This document shows positions 9,481 to 19,914 of a stretch of 64,000 nucleotides of DNA, one piece after another. The stretch is from Neoceratodus forsteri (lineage: Eukaryota > Chordata > Ceratodontiformes > Ceratodontidae), in NCBI GenBank assembly GCA_016271365.2, contig CM057456.1, positions 610,643,501-610,707,500 on the forward strand, in the 5' to 3' direction. A program made the translations under genes and the position numbers. Below the pieces are notes generated by a model. That model made no database searches, was not told the origin of the DNA, and worked only from the letters and a program-made list of their open reading frames with translations. Position 1 is the first letter of the stretch. The number at the start of each line of letters is the position of its first letter.

Positions 9481-11214
9481 GGATGTTAAAAACATCATTA
9501 CAGACTTGCAAGGGCAAGGCCTTGCGCTCCGTCCAGTTCTTGTATAAACCCCCTCAGAAACCTGAGCAGCCATTTCAACAGCAGCAACATTGCCAGCAAA
9601 GGCAGACCAGGACCGACGTCAGAACAAGCGTCAGGCCCATTCGGGAGGCATGGCGCCCCCGGCAAAATCCCATAGATCCTTGGGAGCTGCTGCCTCCGCC
9701 CACTCCACTTCTTGCTGATTCACTGGACCCCCTCCCTCCTTTGGAGCGAGTCGCAGAGGAACCGGTAGGAGGAAGATTTGCAAGAAACCTACTGGGATGG
9801 GAGGGTATAACCCCAGACTCGTGGGTACCCCAGCTGGTGGCTCAAGGCCACACAATAGAGTTCACAGAAAAACCTCCAGAAAATCCTTCAGATCACTCGT
9901 CGTACCTGCAAAGCCACATTCCCTTAGTAAGAGAGGAAATAAGCTCCCTGCTAACAAATACAGCAATAGAGACAGTTCCCACAAAGCAGCAAGGGAAAGG
10001 GTTCTATTCGCACTTCTTCCTGGTGCCCAAGAAGACGGGTGATCTCAGACTCATTCTGGACCTGAGTTGCCTGAACCTCTATGTGGAATACAAGAGCTTC
10101 CGAATGGTGTCTCTGCCAAGCTTGGTTCCTCTCTTACAGAAGGACCACTGGCTATGTGTGCTGGACATGCAGGATGCCCACCTGCACATCCCAGTTTTTC
10201 CGCTGCACCGCAGATTCCTCAGATTCTGTTTTCTGGGAGAGCATTTTCAGTTCAAAGCTCTTCCCTTCGGCCTTCTGTCGGCATCCAGAGTGTTCACAAA
10301 ATGCCTAGTGGTGGTAGCAGCGGTCTTGCGCAGACAAGGGATACAGGTTTTTCCGTACCTCTATGATTGGCTTCTTTCGGCCCTGTCGAGGGGCAGTTTG
10401 GCCAGTTCCCTGACCATTACTCTGGACCTTTTCCAGAAGGTGGGCTTTACTGTCAACCATTCCAAATCCCACCATTTTCCTACACAACAACTTTATTGGG
10501 ATGGTGTTGGATACGGTCATGGGCAGAGCTTTCCTGCCATTAGACAGGCTGGAAACCCTGCACAAACAGGTGCACTTTTTGGCCTCACAGAGAAGGACGT
10601 CGGCCAAGACGATTCTTCACCTTCTCGGTCTCTTGGCTGCGGCAATCCCTACAGTCCCCCTAGCCAGACTTCATATGAGAGTCACGCAGTGGACTCTCAG
10701 GGTACAGTGGGACCAGAGATCTGACGATCTGAACCATGAGATCTTGGTGTCAGACCTGATGTCTCGGGATCTGTTGTGGTGGCAGGATCCGGACAACCTC
10801 CTTCAGGGTGTTCCATTCCATACGGACTCTCTCTCCCTGATCCTAACAACAGATGCCTCTGGATTGGGATGGGGAGCTCACCTGGGGGCTCACAGGACTT
10901 GGGGCTCTTGGTCCGACAGTGAACTCCCTCTCCACATCAATGTGTTGTAGATGAGGGCAGTACTGGTTGCTTTACACGCTTTCCAGTATCTAATACAGCC
11001 GGGGCAGCTTATGATCCAGACAGACAACATGTGCGTAGTCTGGTACACAAACAGACAGGGCAGAACGCGCTTATACCCGCTCTGTCACGAAGCGATGAGA
11101 GTGTGGTACTGTGCAGTCGGTCACAGCCTTCTTCTGACAGCAGTCCACATTTCGGGTGTTCAGAATGTTCTGGTGGATGTGCTCTGTCGCACTCAGGCCA
11201 GAGTCCACGAGTGA
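9393..11214 (+). pseudogene. DIRS-B reverse transcriptase and RNase H
   Basis: The frame 9393-10724 (443 residues) carries the RT: HFFLVPKKTGDLRLILDLS, then the motif A region CVLDMQDAHLHI, where CSLDLQDAFFHI is usual, then PFGLLSASRVFTK. The catalytic box at 10356-10367 reads YLYD instead of the family's YLDD, so the first active-site aspartate is lost. The frame shifts near 10500. RNase H follows in 10501-10950 and 10951-11214: LTTDASGLGWGAHLG, then LHINVL, one stop, then MIQTDNMCVVWYTN and the LVDVLCR counterpart of ADALSR. These show the usual D, E, D, D layout, though the E position is damaged. The enzyme pair would make cDNA from element RNA. Confidence 0.85.
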
Positions 11215-11229
11215 GAACTGAGACAGTCA

Positions 11230-11631
11230 GTGGTATACAACATCTTCAAAAGATGGGGAAGACCAGACCTAGATCTGTTCGCATCCCCATCCAACGCAAA
11301 ACTACCAGCTTTCTGCTCGCTCGCTCCAAGGCATGGTGTTTTCTGGCGAGATGCGCTGTCTGTATGTTGGAAGGGGGGGTTCATGTATGCTTTCCCTCCA
11401 CTTTCACTTATTCAGAAAGTTCTTCTGAAACTTTGGGCAGAAGGGGCACGGATGATTTTGATCGCTCCCTTCTGTCCCAGGCAAATTTGGTTCTCGCTGC
11501 TTCAGCAGGTATCACTGGACCCTCCAGTTCCACTACCAATCTGCCAAGATCTATTGACATATGAACAGGGAACCCTGGTCCATTCAGGCCTGCAGTCCCT
11601 TCACCTTCATGCATGGCACCTACTGACATAG
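11230..11631 (+). pseudogene. DIRS-B Dam-like methyltransferase domain
   Basis: The 133-residue frame shows DLFASPSNAKLPAF at residues about 13-26, DALSVCWKGG, then MYAFPPLSLIQKVLLK and MILIAPFCPRQIWF. The order resembles phage-type Dam N6-adenine methyltransferases, known to accompany RNase H in many DIRS1-like elements. The expected catalytic N/D-PP-Y/F appears as AFPPL, so catalysis is doubtful in this copy and perhaps in the group. It is collinear with the preceding RNase H frame, and its 3' end overlaps the start of the YR frame at 11613. Confidence 0.65.
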
Positions 11632-12662
11632 CTGCTGCCCGCTTTGGGGTCTCCCCTAGGGTGGCACAGATCCTAGTGGAGGTCAAGAAGCCATCCACTT
11701 GGGCCACATTTACTATGAAATGGAAGAGAGTTTCATTATGGGCCACGTCTAAGGAGTTGGAACCCTTTTCCTGCCCGACTCTTCGGGTCCTTCACTACTT
11801 CCTGTACCTCTCTGACCTGGGACTTAGTTATTCAACACTAAAGGTCCATTTATCCACCATTTCTGCCTACCACATCCCTGTGGGTGGCAAAACTTTGGCT
11901 CAGTTGGAAGTATCCAAGGCTTTTTTGAAGGGGATCCTTCATTTGAAACCCCCAGTTAGGAGCCATGCTCCTCCCTGGGATCTGAATTTCATTTTGCAGA
12001 AACTCACATTGCCCCCATTCGAACCAGCGGCGAGTTGTGACATGCGCTACCTTTCATGGAAAGCGCTCTTTTTGGTTTCCATTACTTCGGCTAGAAGGAT
12101 TTCCAAGCTTCAGGCCCTGATGTGTAAGGAGCCTTATTTGATCTTTCACAGAGACCGGGTGGATCTGTGTACAAATCCTAAGCTTCTGCCTAAGGTGGTT
12201 TCAGAATCCACCTTAAATCAGTCTCTTCAGTTGCCAGTGTATTAACCTGAGCATTCTAATCGGGGTGAAGCAATGCTGCACATGCTGGATGCACATAGAA
12301 TTCTCTGTTATTACATGAACAGGACGAAGCCAGTCCGTAAAACTGATCAGTTTTTTGCTTCCTTTGTGCCCAAAAGAAAGGCACTGTGGTTTCAAAACAG
12401 TGTTTCTCCAAATGGTTGGCAAACTTTATCACCTTTTGTTATCAAAAGTATAAAAAAAACCCTTCCGGGGGAGGTTAAAGGGCATTCAACCAGAGGCATG
12501 GGTGCTTCTGCTGCTTATTTCAGGAACGTCTCTGCCACAGATATCTGTGCGGCTGCCAGTTGGAGTTCTGTCCACACCTTCACTAGGCATTACAGTTTGG
12601 AAATTGTTTCTAGGTGCAGGGCAGGCTTAGGCCTAGCTGTTCTACAGGTACTCTTGTCCTGA
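11613..12662 (+). pseudogene. DIRS-B tyrosine recombinase, one stop codon
   Basis: Frame 11613-12245 holds the N-terminal SAM-like DNA-binding part (STWATFTMKWKRVSLW, then STLKVHLSTISAYHIP) and the first catalytic arginine in SARRISKLQAL at about 12090-12120. A TAA at 12243 interrupts it. Frame 12273-12662 completes the enzyme with GHSTRGMGAS (H-x-x-R) and HTFTRHYSLE, whose Y is the expected nucleophile. All R-H-R-Y residues are therefore visible and the copy is close to intact. The YR would integrate the circular cDNA without target duplication. The stop is the main lesion. Confidence 0.85.
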
Positions 12663-12732
12663 GATCCCTGTTTACTGCTGACTTGTTCCTACCTCCCATG
12701 TCTCAGATCTGTCTAACTTTGACTGCTTGGGA

Positions 12733-12850
12733 CTCAGTCCTACCTGTTAGTACCTACAGCAAGAGCCCTCTTGAAGTAAGATAGTATAGTTACGTAAGAA
12801 TGTACCGTAACAGTAGATCTTCAAGAGAGGCTCTTGCAGTAGGTACTACT
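12733..12850 (+). repeat. DIRS-B internal complementary region (ICR)
   Basis: The first half (12733-12783, TCCTACCTGTTAGTACCT onward) is the reverse complement of the left end at 6810-6860. The second half (12784-12850) is the reverse complement of the right end at 13105-13164. Together they equal the complement of a left-end/right-end junction, as in Dictyostelium DIRS-1, where the ICR templates circle closure. A few bases at the join (about 12784-12788) are not found at either terminus. Confidence 0.85.
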
Positions 12851-12954
12851 TTCCCTCCCACCTTCTCCCTGGGTTTTCTAATGCTCCTTCTCCTGTTATA
12901 GCTCTTTAGCTCCAGGAGCCCACTCCTTCTCGTGTCGCACCTTTCTAGGTCTCC

Positions 12955-13164
12955 GGCAGGAGAACTGGAGGGCGGGCATGGGGACTGCTCCCTATATAAT
13001 GGCACGCTGACATCGGTCAGGTGACATTGGGGGGGGGCGGTCCCCCACCAGACACTGAGAGCTAAAAGTTTTCCGTATGGTCCTAGCGGCTTAGTCTTAC
13101 CTATTAGTATCTACTACAAGAGCGTCTCTCGAAGATCTACTGTTACGGTAAGTTCTTACGTAAC
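12955..13164 (-). repeat. DIRS-B right ITR with terminal palindrome
   Basis: This is an inverted copy of the left ITR with an extension at the outer end. The extension holds GTTACG (13142-13147), an 11-base spacer and CGTAAC (13159-13164). The spacer starts GTAAGT, giving ACG-GTAAGTT, a good match to the 5' splice-site consensus. A minus-strand TATA block sits at about 12995-13003. Confidence 0.85.
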
Positions 13165-13170
13165 TGTGCT

Positions 13171-13360
13171 TTCAAACAACATGAAGTCTTGCTATATTAT
13201 GACTATTGCAGTTTGCCCCAGCCTTAGAACTGCTCCGGAGGTGAAAGAGTTAACTTCCATGCAGAGCATGGAGTTTAGAGAGCGAGCTCGGTTCAGAAGC
13301 TCTGTCTGGAATATTTCAAACCGAAACCGTCAGATTCTTTACTTCGCCTCACTGAACAGT
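13171..13360 (+). repeat. DIRS-C left ITR with conserved hairpin
   Basis: It starts TTCAAACAACATGAAG and is matched in inverted form by 18615-18828. A hairpin TCCATGC/GCATGGA lies at 13256-13272 with an AGA loop, and an AGTTAACT palindrome lies immediately upstream. The same hairpin, with a paired base change, is present in DIRS-E. Confidence 0.85.
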
Positions 13361-13748
13361 CGCTCCGGAGATTCCTCCTGTTGCTCGGTTCATTTCTTCG
13401 GTTTAAAGCGCTATTTCTCGGTTTAATTTAACCGCGATTTCATTATTTTAACCGCAAAACCGATCGGTTCAGGCTCTGTCTATGGTAATCGTAAGTAATA
13501 GATAGGGTTTTTTCTGTGTGGAACTTGTAAAGTATTATCGGTTCGGTTGAACCGATCGAGTTGTATTTAAATATAAGTTTAAAGCCTTTTAAGGCTTTTT
13601 AGAGTGCGGTTCCCGGTTCTTATCGGTTCTAAAAAAAACGGATTTCATTACGGGTTTTTCCACGACCCGTGACACAGTTTGGAACCGATAAGGGTGTCTT
13701 GCCTGGCACTGCCATCAAAAGGGCAAGTTGGTTGGTTAGGCTGGCATC
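13361..13748 (+). other. DIRS-C 5' leader rich in CGGTT/AACCG
   Basis: This is non-coding sequence between ITR and gag start. It contains many copies of CGGTT and its complement, some as near-palindromes such as AACCGATCGGTT and TCGGTTCGGTTGAACCGA. The motif continues into gag. Equivalent leaders occur in E (22681-23079) and G (about 43880-44262). Confidence 0.6.
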
Positions 13749-15188
13749 ATGTCTGAGAAACCCAAAAGAAAAACCGGGCCCACTGGGTTTCAACACTGTA
13801 GTGTCTGTGGGGAAGCCTTTGCCAAGGCTGACCCACACACTACATGTGTATATTATCTGGGGTTTGACCACCTCAATTCAGACTGCCAGATTTGTAAAAA
13901 TTTCCCTGCAGCCACCCTGGACAAGAGAGTGGGCAGGCTCAGGGAACGAGAGGCCAAAAAGTCCGCTGACCCGGATGGCCAGCCCGGTTCGGTGCCAACC
14001 GAACCGGAGGGAGTGCCCTCTGACCAGGGCGAGACTTCCTCGGGCCAACGAAAAGCTGGCTCTGAGGAGCCAGTTCCAGCAAAGAAATCTAAAAAATCAG
14101 CAGGTTTGGAGTCCAAAATTCCTTCTCCAACTGCTGCTGAGATAGCCAGGGCAATACAGATTGTCCAGTCCCTGTCCCCGGTTCCCTCCGAACCGCCACT
14201 GTCTGGCAAAAGGTCGGTTCGGTCGGTTCCAGTGGTTCAGGATTATGATATAGAAGAGTTCTATGAACCAGAGGAGGGGGATGAAGATTATGATCAGTGT
14301 GAATGTGACTTTGAAAGTCTGGATGTGCCCATTGAACCGACATCTCCAGACAGACCTTCAGGTGAGTCTCCCCAGGCTTTCTGTCCCCTCTCATTTTTTG
14401 TTTTATAAAAAAGTTGCTGAGACCCTCCAGCTTCCCTTAGAGGAGGCTTTGGATGAGCAAGAGGAGCCTGACTATGTGGAGATGATGGATATCTCAGAGT
14501 CCAGGAGGTTGTCCATCCCTTTACATAAATCTTTTAGAAAACAAACAATAAAAATTTTAAAAGCTCCTAATGCTGTGCCTCCTGTGGATAAAAAGATGGA
14601 CAGGAGGTACACTTTTTCAGGTCCTGATTCAGACTTTCTTTCACAGCAATGCAGTCATGTTGGAGTAGGTCAGGCTGCAGCCTGTGATAAAGCTAATATT
14701 CCACTGGCTTCACATCCTCCTGACAAGGATTCCAGGAAGATTGATGCCATGGCCAAAACAATACATGGCAGCATCCTTGGGACTCAGACAAGCTAACTAT
14801 ATGGCTTATGTTGCAAGATACCAGAAATCTAGATGGGATACTGTCATGGCCTTAGCCAAACAGGGTCCCTGGCCAGCTCAGCAGGAGCTGGAGCAGGTGG
14901 CTCTTGATGGTATTGAGGCATCTAAGGTGCAGTTCCATGCTGCAGTATTCTAACGATGTATTCTCTAGAGTCATGGCTACATCTGTGGCTTTTCGCAGAT
15001 TGGCCTGGCTCAGGTGTACTACTTTGTCACAGGATACCCAGTCTAAGGCTATGGATTTCCCTTGTGGGAAATTCTCTGTTTGGGAGCAGACAGAGAATTA
15101 TATGAAGAAATGGATGAATATAGAACCACTTACAGGAGTGCATAAGCCAAGGAACGGCAAGCCACTCAGAGGCAGCCCCTCAGGGTAG
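13749..15188 (+). pseudogene. DIRS-C gag, frameshifted
   Basis: The ATG at 13749 opens MSEKPKRKTGPTGFQHC and a C/H motif (CSVCG, DPHTTCVYYLGFDH, CQIC), in which one expected cysteine is Y. An acidic middle follows (residues about 165-200). Near 14400 the frame shifts to 14263-14796, which carries VAETLQLPLEEA, EEPDYVEMMDI and the SHPPDKDSRKID core. Further shifts lead to 14684-14953 and 14904-15188. Compared with the intact E gag (522 codons) the length is similar but no single frame survives. The basic C-terminal tail is partly lost. Confidence 0.8.
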
Positions 15189-15243
15189 GGGTAGGCCTTT
15201 TCACAGGCCTTTTGACACAGACTCAGGCCCTCCTCTTCAGCCT

Positions 15244-17222
15244 ATGTACAGAGGGGGTTCTTCAGAGGGAGAGGCAGGCGGGGTTCGAGCAGGCCTGCTC
15301 CCACCCCTCAGCCTAAAGCCTCTGCCAAACAGGCACCCTGATGGGATGCCCAGGGTTGGCTCTCCACTACCTGTAGGGGGCAGGTTGGCTCACTTCGTCC
15401 AGGACTGGCAGTCTTTAACTTCAGACAGGTGGGTCCTGGAAGTAGTGAGCCAGGGTCTGGTTCTCAGCTTCAAGAAATTTCCAAAGATGAGAGCCAGATC
15501 TTTTCCACCTGCAAACCCTTTAGAGACTCTTGCTTTGGAAACAGAAGTCTCAATCCTCCTGGCTCTCAGAGCTGTAGAAAAAGGTTTTTCCCCTTCACCA
15601 GGGCAAGGGTCTGTACTCCAGGTACTTCCTTACCCCAAAAAAGACAGGAGAGTGGCGGCCTATCCTGGATCTAAGCTATCTAAACAAGCACCTTTTAAAG
15701 CCAAAGTTCAAAATGGTGACACTGGGAATGATTTTACCCTCCCTAAGGCCAGGGACTGGCTAGCCTCCTGGACCTCAAAGATGCCTACTTCCATGTTCTT
15801 ATCAGAAGCTCCCATCGAAGTACCTCAGATTCGAACTGCCTCAGGCCATTATCAGTTCAGAGCAATGCCCTTCGGCCTCACTTCTGCCCCAAGGGTGTTC
15901 ACAAAGTGTCTGGCAGTAGCAGTCGCTCACCTGAGAAGGCAAAGGATTGCTATTTTTCCCTACCTGGACGACTGGCTCATTGTGGGTCAGTCTCCAGACC
16001 AGGTCAAATCACACCTGCTAGTTACCCAGCAGCTGCTTACCTCTCTGGGATTTCTTCTCAATCTTCCAAAGTCAGTTTTGGAACCTGTCCAGGTACTCAC
16101 CTTTATAGGCGCAGAACTGATACCAAGCAGGCCAGAGCCTTCCTTCCCTTGGAAAGGGTAAGGACCTTAGTGGCTCTGGCCGCCTCCTTCACTCTGCAGG
16201 TCTCTCGACCAGCAAGGCATTTCCTGCAGCTCCTAGGGCACATGGCTGCCTCCACAGCTGTGGTGCAAGGAGCAAGATTTCAGTTGAGGGACATTCAGTT
16301 CCATTTGAGAGCTTTCTGGTCTCAAAGAAGAGATCCTCTATCCAAGTTAATCCCAGTGACTCGAACCCTGATCCAGGCCCTTCAGTGGTGGCAGGATCAG
16401 AGCAATCTGAGACAGGGGGTGCCTTTCATCCCTCTGTCCCATTCCTCACCCTTACTACAGATGCATCCTCTTGGGATGGGGAGCTCACATGGGCGACCTC
16501 TCCACCCAGGGATTATGGTCCTCGTGAGGAATCTCTGCTCCACATCAATCTGTTGGAACTCAGAGCTGTTTTTATAGCACTTCAGGTTTCTCTGCATCTG
16601 TACAGAACAAGGTGGTACAGGTCAGAACAGACAACACCACTACAATGTGGTACATCAAACAGGGGCACTCGGTCTTGACCTTGTGCACCGAGGCGATGAA
16701 GTTGTGGTCTCTGGCTTACCCCTGAACACTTCCCTCATAGCAGTTCACCTCCCAGGCAAGGACAACGTCCCTGGCAGATGCCCTCAGCAGGATTTCCAGG
16801 GCCATCACGAATGGTCACTGGATCCCCTAGTACTGGGATAGTGTTTGCCAGATGGGGCACTCCTCAGATAGATCTTTCGCAGCCCCAGACAATTATCAAC
16901 TTCCACTGTTTTGCTGCAGGCCCCAGTGTTGGGCTCAGTTTCCTGGATGCCTTTCTTCTCGATTGGGAAGGAAGTTTCTTTATGCCTTCCCCTTCCTCTC
17001 CTGTTCAAAGTACTAGTCAAAATCAGGTCTCAGCCCTGCAAAATGATCCTGATTGCTCCAGACTGGGCCAGACAGCCCTGGTACCCACTCCTTCTGTCCT
17101 TAGCAGTCCATCTTCCCCTGTGTCTCCCCAGGAACCACAATCTGTTAACCTGTGCTCAGGGGAGAGTTTGGTATCCGAATCTCAAATCCCTCAACCTCAA
17201 GGCTTGGCTCTTGAGCGGTTAG
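15244..17222 (+). pseudogene. DIRS-C RT, RNase H and Dam-like methyltransferase
   Basis: Frame 15244-16161 carries the RT. WVLEVVSQGLVLSF marks its N-terminal part, followed by MPFGLTSAPRVFTK and an intact YLDD at 15961-15972. The motif A segment is garbled by a frameshift near 15760. Frames 15906-16577 and 16385-16678 carry the connection and RNase H (LTLTTDASS, then LLHINLLELRAV). The Dam-like segment is in frame 16911-17222, where the usual APDWAR motif reads IAPDWARQPWYP. Multiple frameshifts inactivate it, although the YLDD itself survives. Confidence 0.8.
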
Positions 17223-18253
17223 AGTTTGCTGATTTGCAACTTTCTCAAAGTGTTCTCGAAATCCTGAAGGCTGCTAGGAAGCCTTCCACCAGGGCTACCT
17301 CTAACTCCAAGTGGAAAAGGTTTTCCATACGGTGTTCTGGGAAGCATGTTTCCCCAGAATCTGCTGATCTACCCACTGTATTGGACTACATGGTCCATCT
17401 TAATTCTTTGGGACTGAGACCAGCCACCCTGAAAGTTCACTTGGCTGCTGTCTCTGCCTTCATTTCAGCAGGGAAGCCCTCTTCTCTTTCTGCTCATCCT
17501 GTATTTTCCAAGTTTTTTAAAGGATTGCTTCACACCAATCCTCCATTCAGGGACCCTGCTTGACTTGAGATCTTAATGTATGCATTGCTCATGTAGTAAA
17601 CCCCCTTTGAGCCTCTGTCTTGACAGAGCTTAAGTATTTGACTTGGAAAACTGTATTTCTGGTAGCCATCACTTCTGCCAGGCGTATAAGTGAGTTACAG
17701 GCTTTATCAGTAGAAACTGACTTTATTTCCTTTCACAGGGATAAAGTGGTCCTCAGGACTAACAGGAAGTTTTTGCCTAAGGTGGTTTCAGATTTCCACC
17801 TTAACCAATCTATTTCACTTTCAGTGTTCTTCACTGACCATTCCTCCTCTGGTGAGAGGAGGCTGCACAGCTTAGATGTTAAGAGGGTCCTAAGTTACTA
17901 CATAGAGCGTACCAAGGGTCACAGGTTTGACTCCTCCAACTGTTTCTCACTTATGGTGAGGTTGGGAAAGGAGACTGCCACTCAAAAGATCCATTGCCAG
18001 GTGGATCGCTTCTTGTATCCAATTTTGCTATCAAAAGCTGGGTAAGGTTCCCCCCTCAGGCCTGAGGGCTCACTCTACCAGAGGTACAGCTGCATCTCTA
18101 GCTGCTGCTAGAGACATCCCTATCTTGGAGATATGTCAGGCAGCTACTTGGAAGACAGTACACACTTTCACCAAGCATTACTCCCTGGATATTCAGTCCA
18201 GGAGGGATGCTCGGTTTGACACAGCCGTGCTTCAGAGCCTATTCCCTAAGTAG
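16778..18253 (+). pseudogene. DIRS-C tyrosine recombinase, frame-interrupted
   Basis: The frame is open from 16778, overlapping the MT frame. Recognisable YR sequence begins at about 17220 (FADLQLSQSVLEILKAARK), with the SAM-like segment RPATLKVHLAAVSAF. A stop at about 17563 is followed by frame 17620-18045 with the catalytic SARRISELQAL. A last frame (18060-18253) gives AHSTRGTAAS and HTFTKHYSLD, then LFPK and a stop. All four R-H-R-Y residues are readable but lie in at least three frames or segments. Confidence 0.85.
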
Positions 18254-18290
18254 GTTCTGTCCCTCCTCCATGGAGGTACTGCTGTGTAGT

Positions 18291-18402
18291 CTGCAATAGT
18301 CTTAATATAGCAAGACTTCATGTTGTTTGAAGAAAAAATTACTCACCTTAGTAATGTTGTTTCTTCTAATGGAGTCTTGCTATATTATGACCTCCCAGCC
18401 TG
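18291..18402 (+). repeat. DIRS-C ICR
   Basis: The first half, GCAATAGT onward to CATGTTGTTTGAA, is the complement of the left end. The second half, GAAGAAAAAATTACTCACC to GCTATATTATGAC, is the complement of the right end. The two halves share GAA at the join, which matches the TTC insertion core seen at this element's flanks. Confidence 0.9.
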
Positions 18403-18614
18403 CCCTCTCAGAACTCCTACTTTGGGGTATGGGGTGGGTAGTCCTCTGTTGGCGCTATTGATGCCCTTTCATGTTTGGGTGTTGTGTTTATTTAGTTATT
18501 TTATCTTAATTTTCTGGTCCACTGACTTGAGTCTTTGTGTTGGGACCAGCAAAATGTGTTAATATATTAGTAGCCAGTTGGCTAGTGTAGGTTACAGCTT
18601 CCACACAGAACCTT

Positions 18615-18828
18615 AGTGAGTTTTTGTCAGAAGATCTGACGGTTTCAGTTTGAAACCAGCCAAACAGAGCTTCTGAACCGAGCTCGCGCTCTAAACTCCA
18701 TGCTCTGCATGGAAGTTAACTCTTTCGCCTCCGGAGCAGTTCTAAGGCTGGGGCAAACTGCAATAGTCATAATATAGCAAGACTCCATTAGAAGAAACAA
18801 CATTACTAAGGTGAGTAATTTTTTCTTC
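18615..18828 (-). repeat. DIRS-C right ITR with terminal palindrome
   Basis: This is an inverted copy of 13171-13360 plus an outer extension of about 40 bases. The extension contains ATTACT (18802-18807), AAGGTG and AGTAAT (18814-18819), an inverted repeat with a six-base spacer. The same bases spell AAG-GTGAGTAA, a consensus-like 5' splice site. Confidence 0.9.
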
Positions 18829-19914
18829 TGGGTGATCATGCTGAATCAGATGATACCATCCTTGGAGCAGGGAATGTGTTTCTGCTCCCTCAACCTCCAG
18901 GATGCGTTCTTCCACATCCTAGTCCATCCCATTGCCAGTACCTTTGGTTCCGTGTGGAGGGGGTATTATACCAGTTCTGGATCATGCCGTTCAGCCCCTC
19001 ATCCACGCTGAGGATCTTCACTAAGTGTGGCTGCTCCCCAGTTCGTCAAGGGGGCTGTGGAGCAGTCGAGGAAGCTGGCCCTCCATACCTGTTAAGACTT
19101 TGTCCTTCTGGTCAGCCTGTCCAAGTCTGAGCTGGTCTCTTTCCAGGTGACCAAATTTAGTGAGGCGGAACGTGACTCTCTGCGGGCCAAGGCCCGGCAA
19201 ACCAGGCATTGGATTGTATCTCCTTTGCCTGATCATTTCTGGTTTGGTGCTCGTGCCCAGCCCTGGATTCCTGCGTCTTCCACCAACATGGTCCATTGCA
19301 CCTGCTAAAGGATGCGCCCCCTACATGGGATTTGGGCTGGCAGTGGTCCCAATGCCTAGGTCGTGTAGACCAGTCAGTCTTGGTGACCATGTCAGTGGGG
19401 GATGCCAGCCAGCAATGGCTGTGCCCAGAGAATCTGAAGGAAGGAATCCTGTTCATCCACCCAGAGCTGTCTGTCATGCTTATGGTGGATGTGTCACTGG
19501 TAGAGCGTGGAGTTCACCTAGGAGACCATCGGGCCCACGGATTCTGGTCACCTCAGGAGTCTTGATACTGCATCAACTTGCTGGAGCTCTGTGCAGTGCT
19601 TGTGGCTCTGGCGGAATTCATTCTGTTGATTTGGGGTCAGGTTGTCCAGGTCCAGAGGGACAAAATAACCACAATGTTCTACCTAAACAGGCAGGGCAGG
19701 ATGCACTCCTTGTCCCCTGTATCAGGAAGCTTTCCTCACCTGGACTCTTGTGTGTAGCCTATAGGCAGATCTCCTGGCGATCCATGTTGCGGGAGAGAAC
19801 AGTCAGCTGGAGGACACTATCAACAGGGTTGTAAAGACATTGCATAAATAGTTCCTGAATGAGGAGGTGGTAGACAACTTGTTCTCCAAGTGGGGCACAC
19901 CTCTTGTGGATCTG
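18829..19914 (+). pseudogene. DIRS-A reverse transcriptase (3' part) and RNase H
   Basis: The segment resumes with QMIPSLEQGM and CSLNLQDAFFHIL, then a region equivalent to MPFGLSPAPRVFTK. The YLDD box and about 60 neighbouring bases are deleted between 19070 and 19110, so the RT is dead. RNase H follows in frame 19296-19565 (GVHLGDHRAHGFWSPQES), continuing past a stop into INLLELCAV and TMFYLNRQGR. The opening TDAS motif is mutated to VDVS. The segment ends at GGGGCACACCTCTTGTGGATCTG, where CR1-a begins. Confidence 0.75.

Larger units (their letters stand above)
6810..13164 (+). mobile_element. DIRS-B: complete family-3 DIRS element
   Basis: All expected parts are present: left ITR, gag, RT, RNase H, MT-like domain, YR, ICR and inverted right ITR. 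The element sits inside the RT of DIRS-A. Flanking A sequence (GAGTGC on the left, TGTGCT on the right) suggests insertion without a long target duplication. Frames are interrupted but each domain is easy to read, so it is younger than A. Its gag is unusually proline-rich compared with the other families. It is the only clear family-3 copy here, although a related terminal sequence may appear at the extreme right edge of the window. Confidence 0.9.
13171..18828 (+). mobile_element. DIRS-C: family-2 DIRS element, complete but decayed
   Basis: The order is left ITR, leader, gag, RT, RNase H, MT-like, YR, ICR and right ITR. It lies inside the RT of DIRS-A, about six bases from the right end of DIRS-B. 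Removing it at a TTC core restores the A reading frame (TGTGCT, TTC, TGGGTG, aligning with the TGC ACC TTC AGG ATG codons of copy I). E and G are close relatives. The coding regions carry many frameshifts. Confidence 0.9.

Noticed and set aside
14358..14375. CAG-GTGAGTCTCCCCAG in DIRS-C gag as a real mini-intron
   Set aside because: The aligned region in E and G lacks the donor, and the span is too short for spliceosomal removal.
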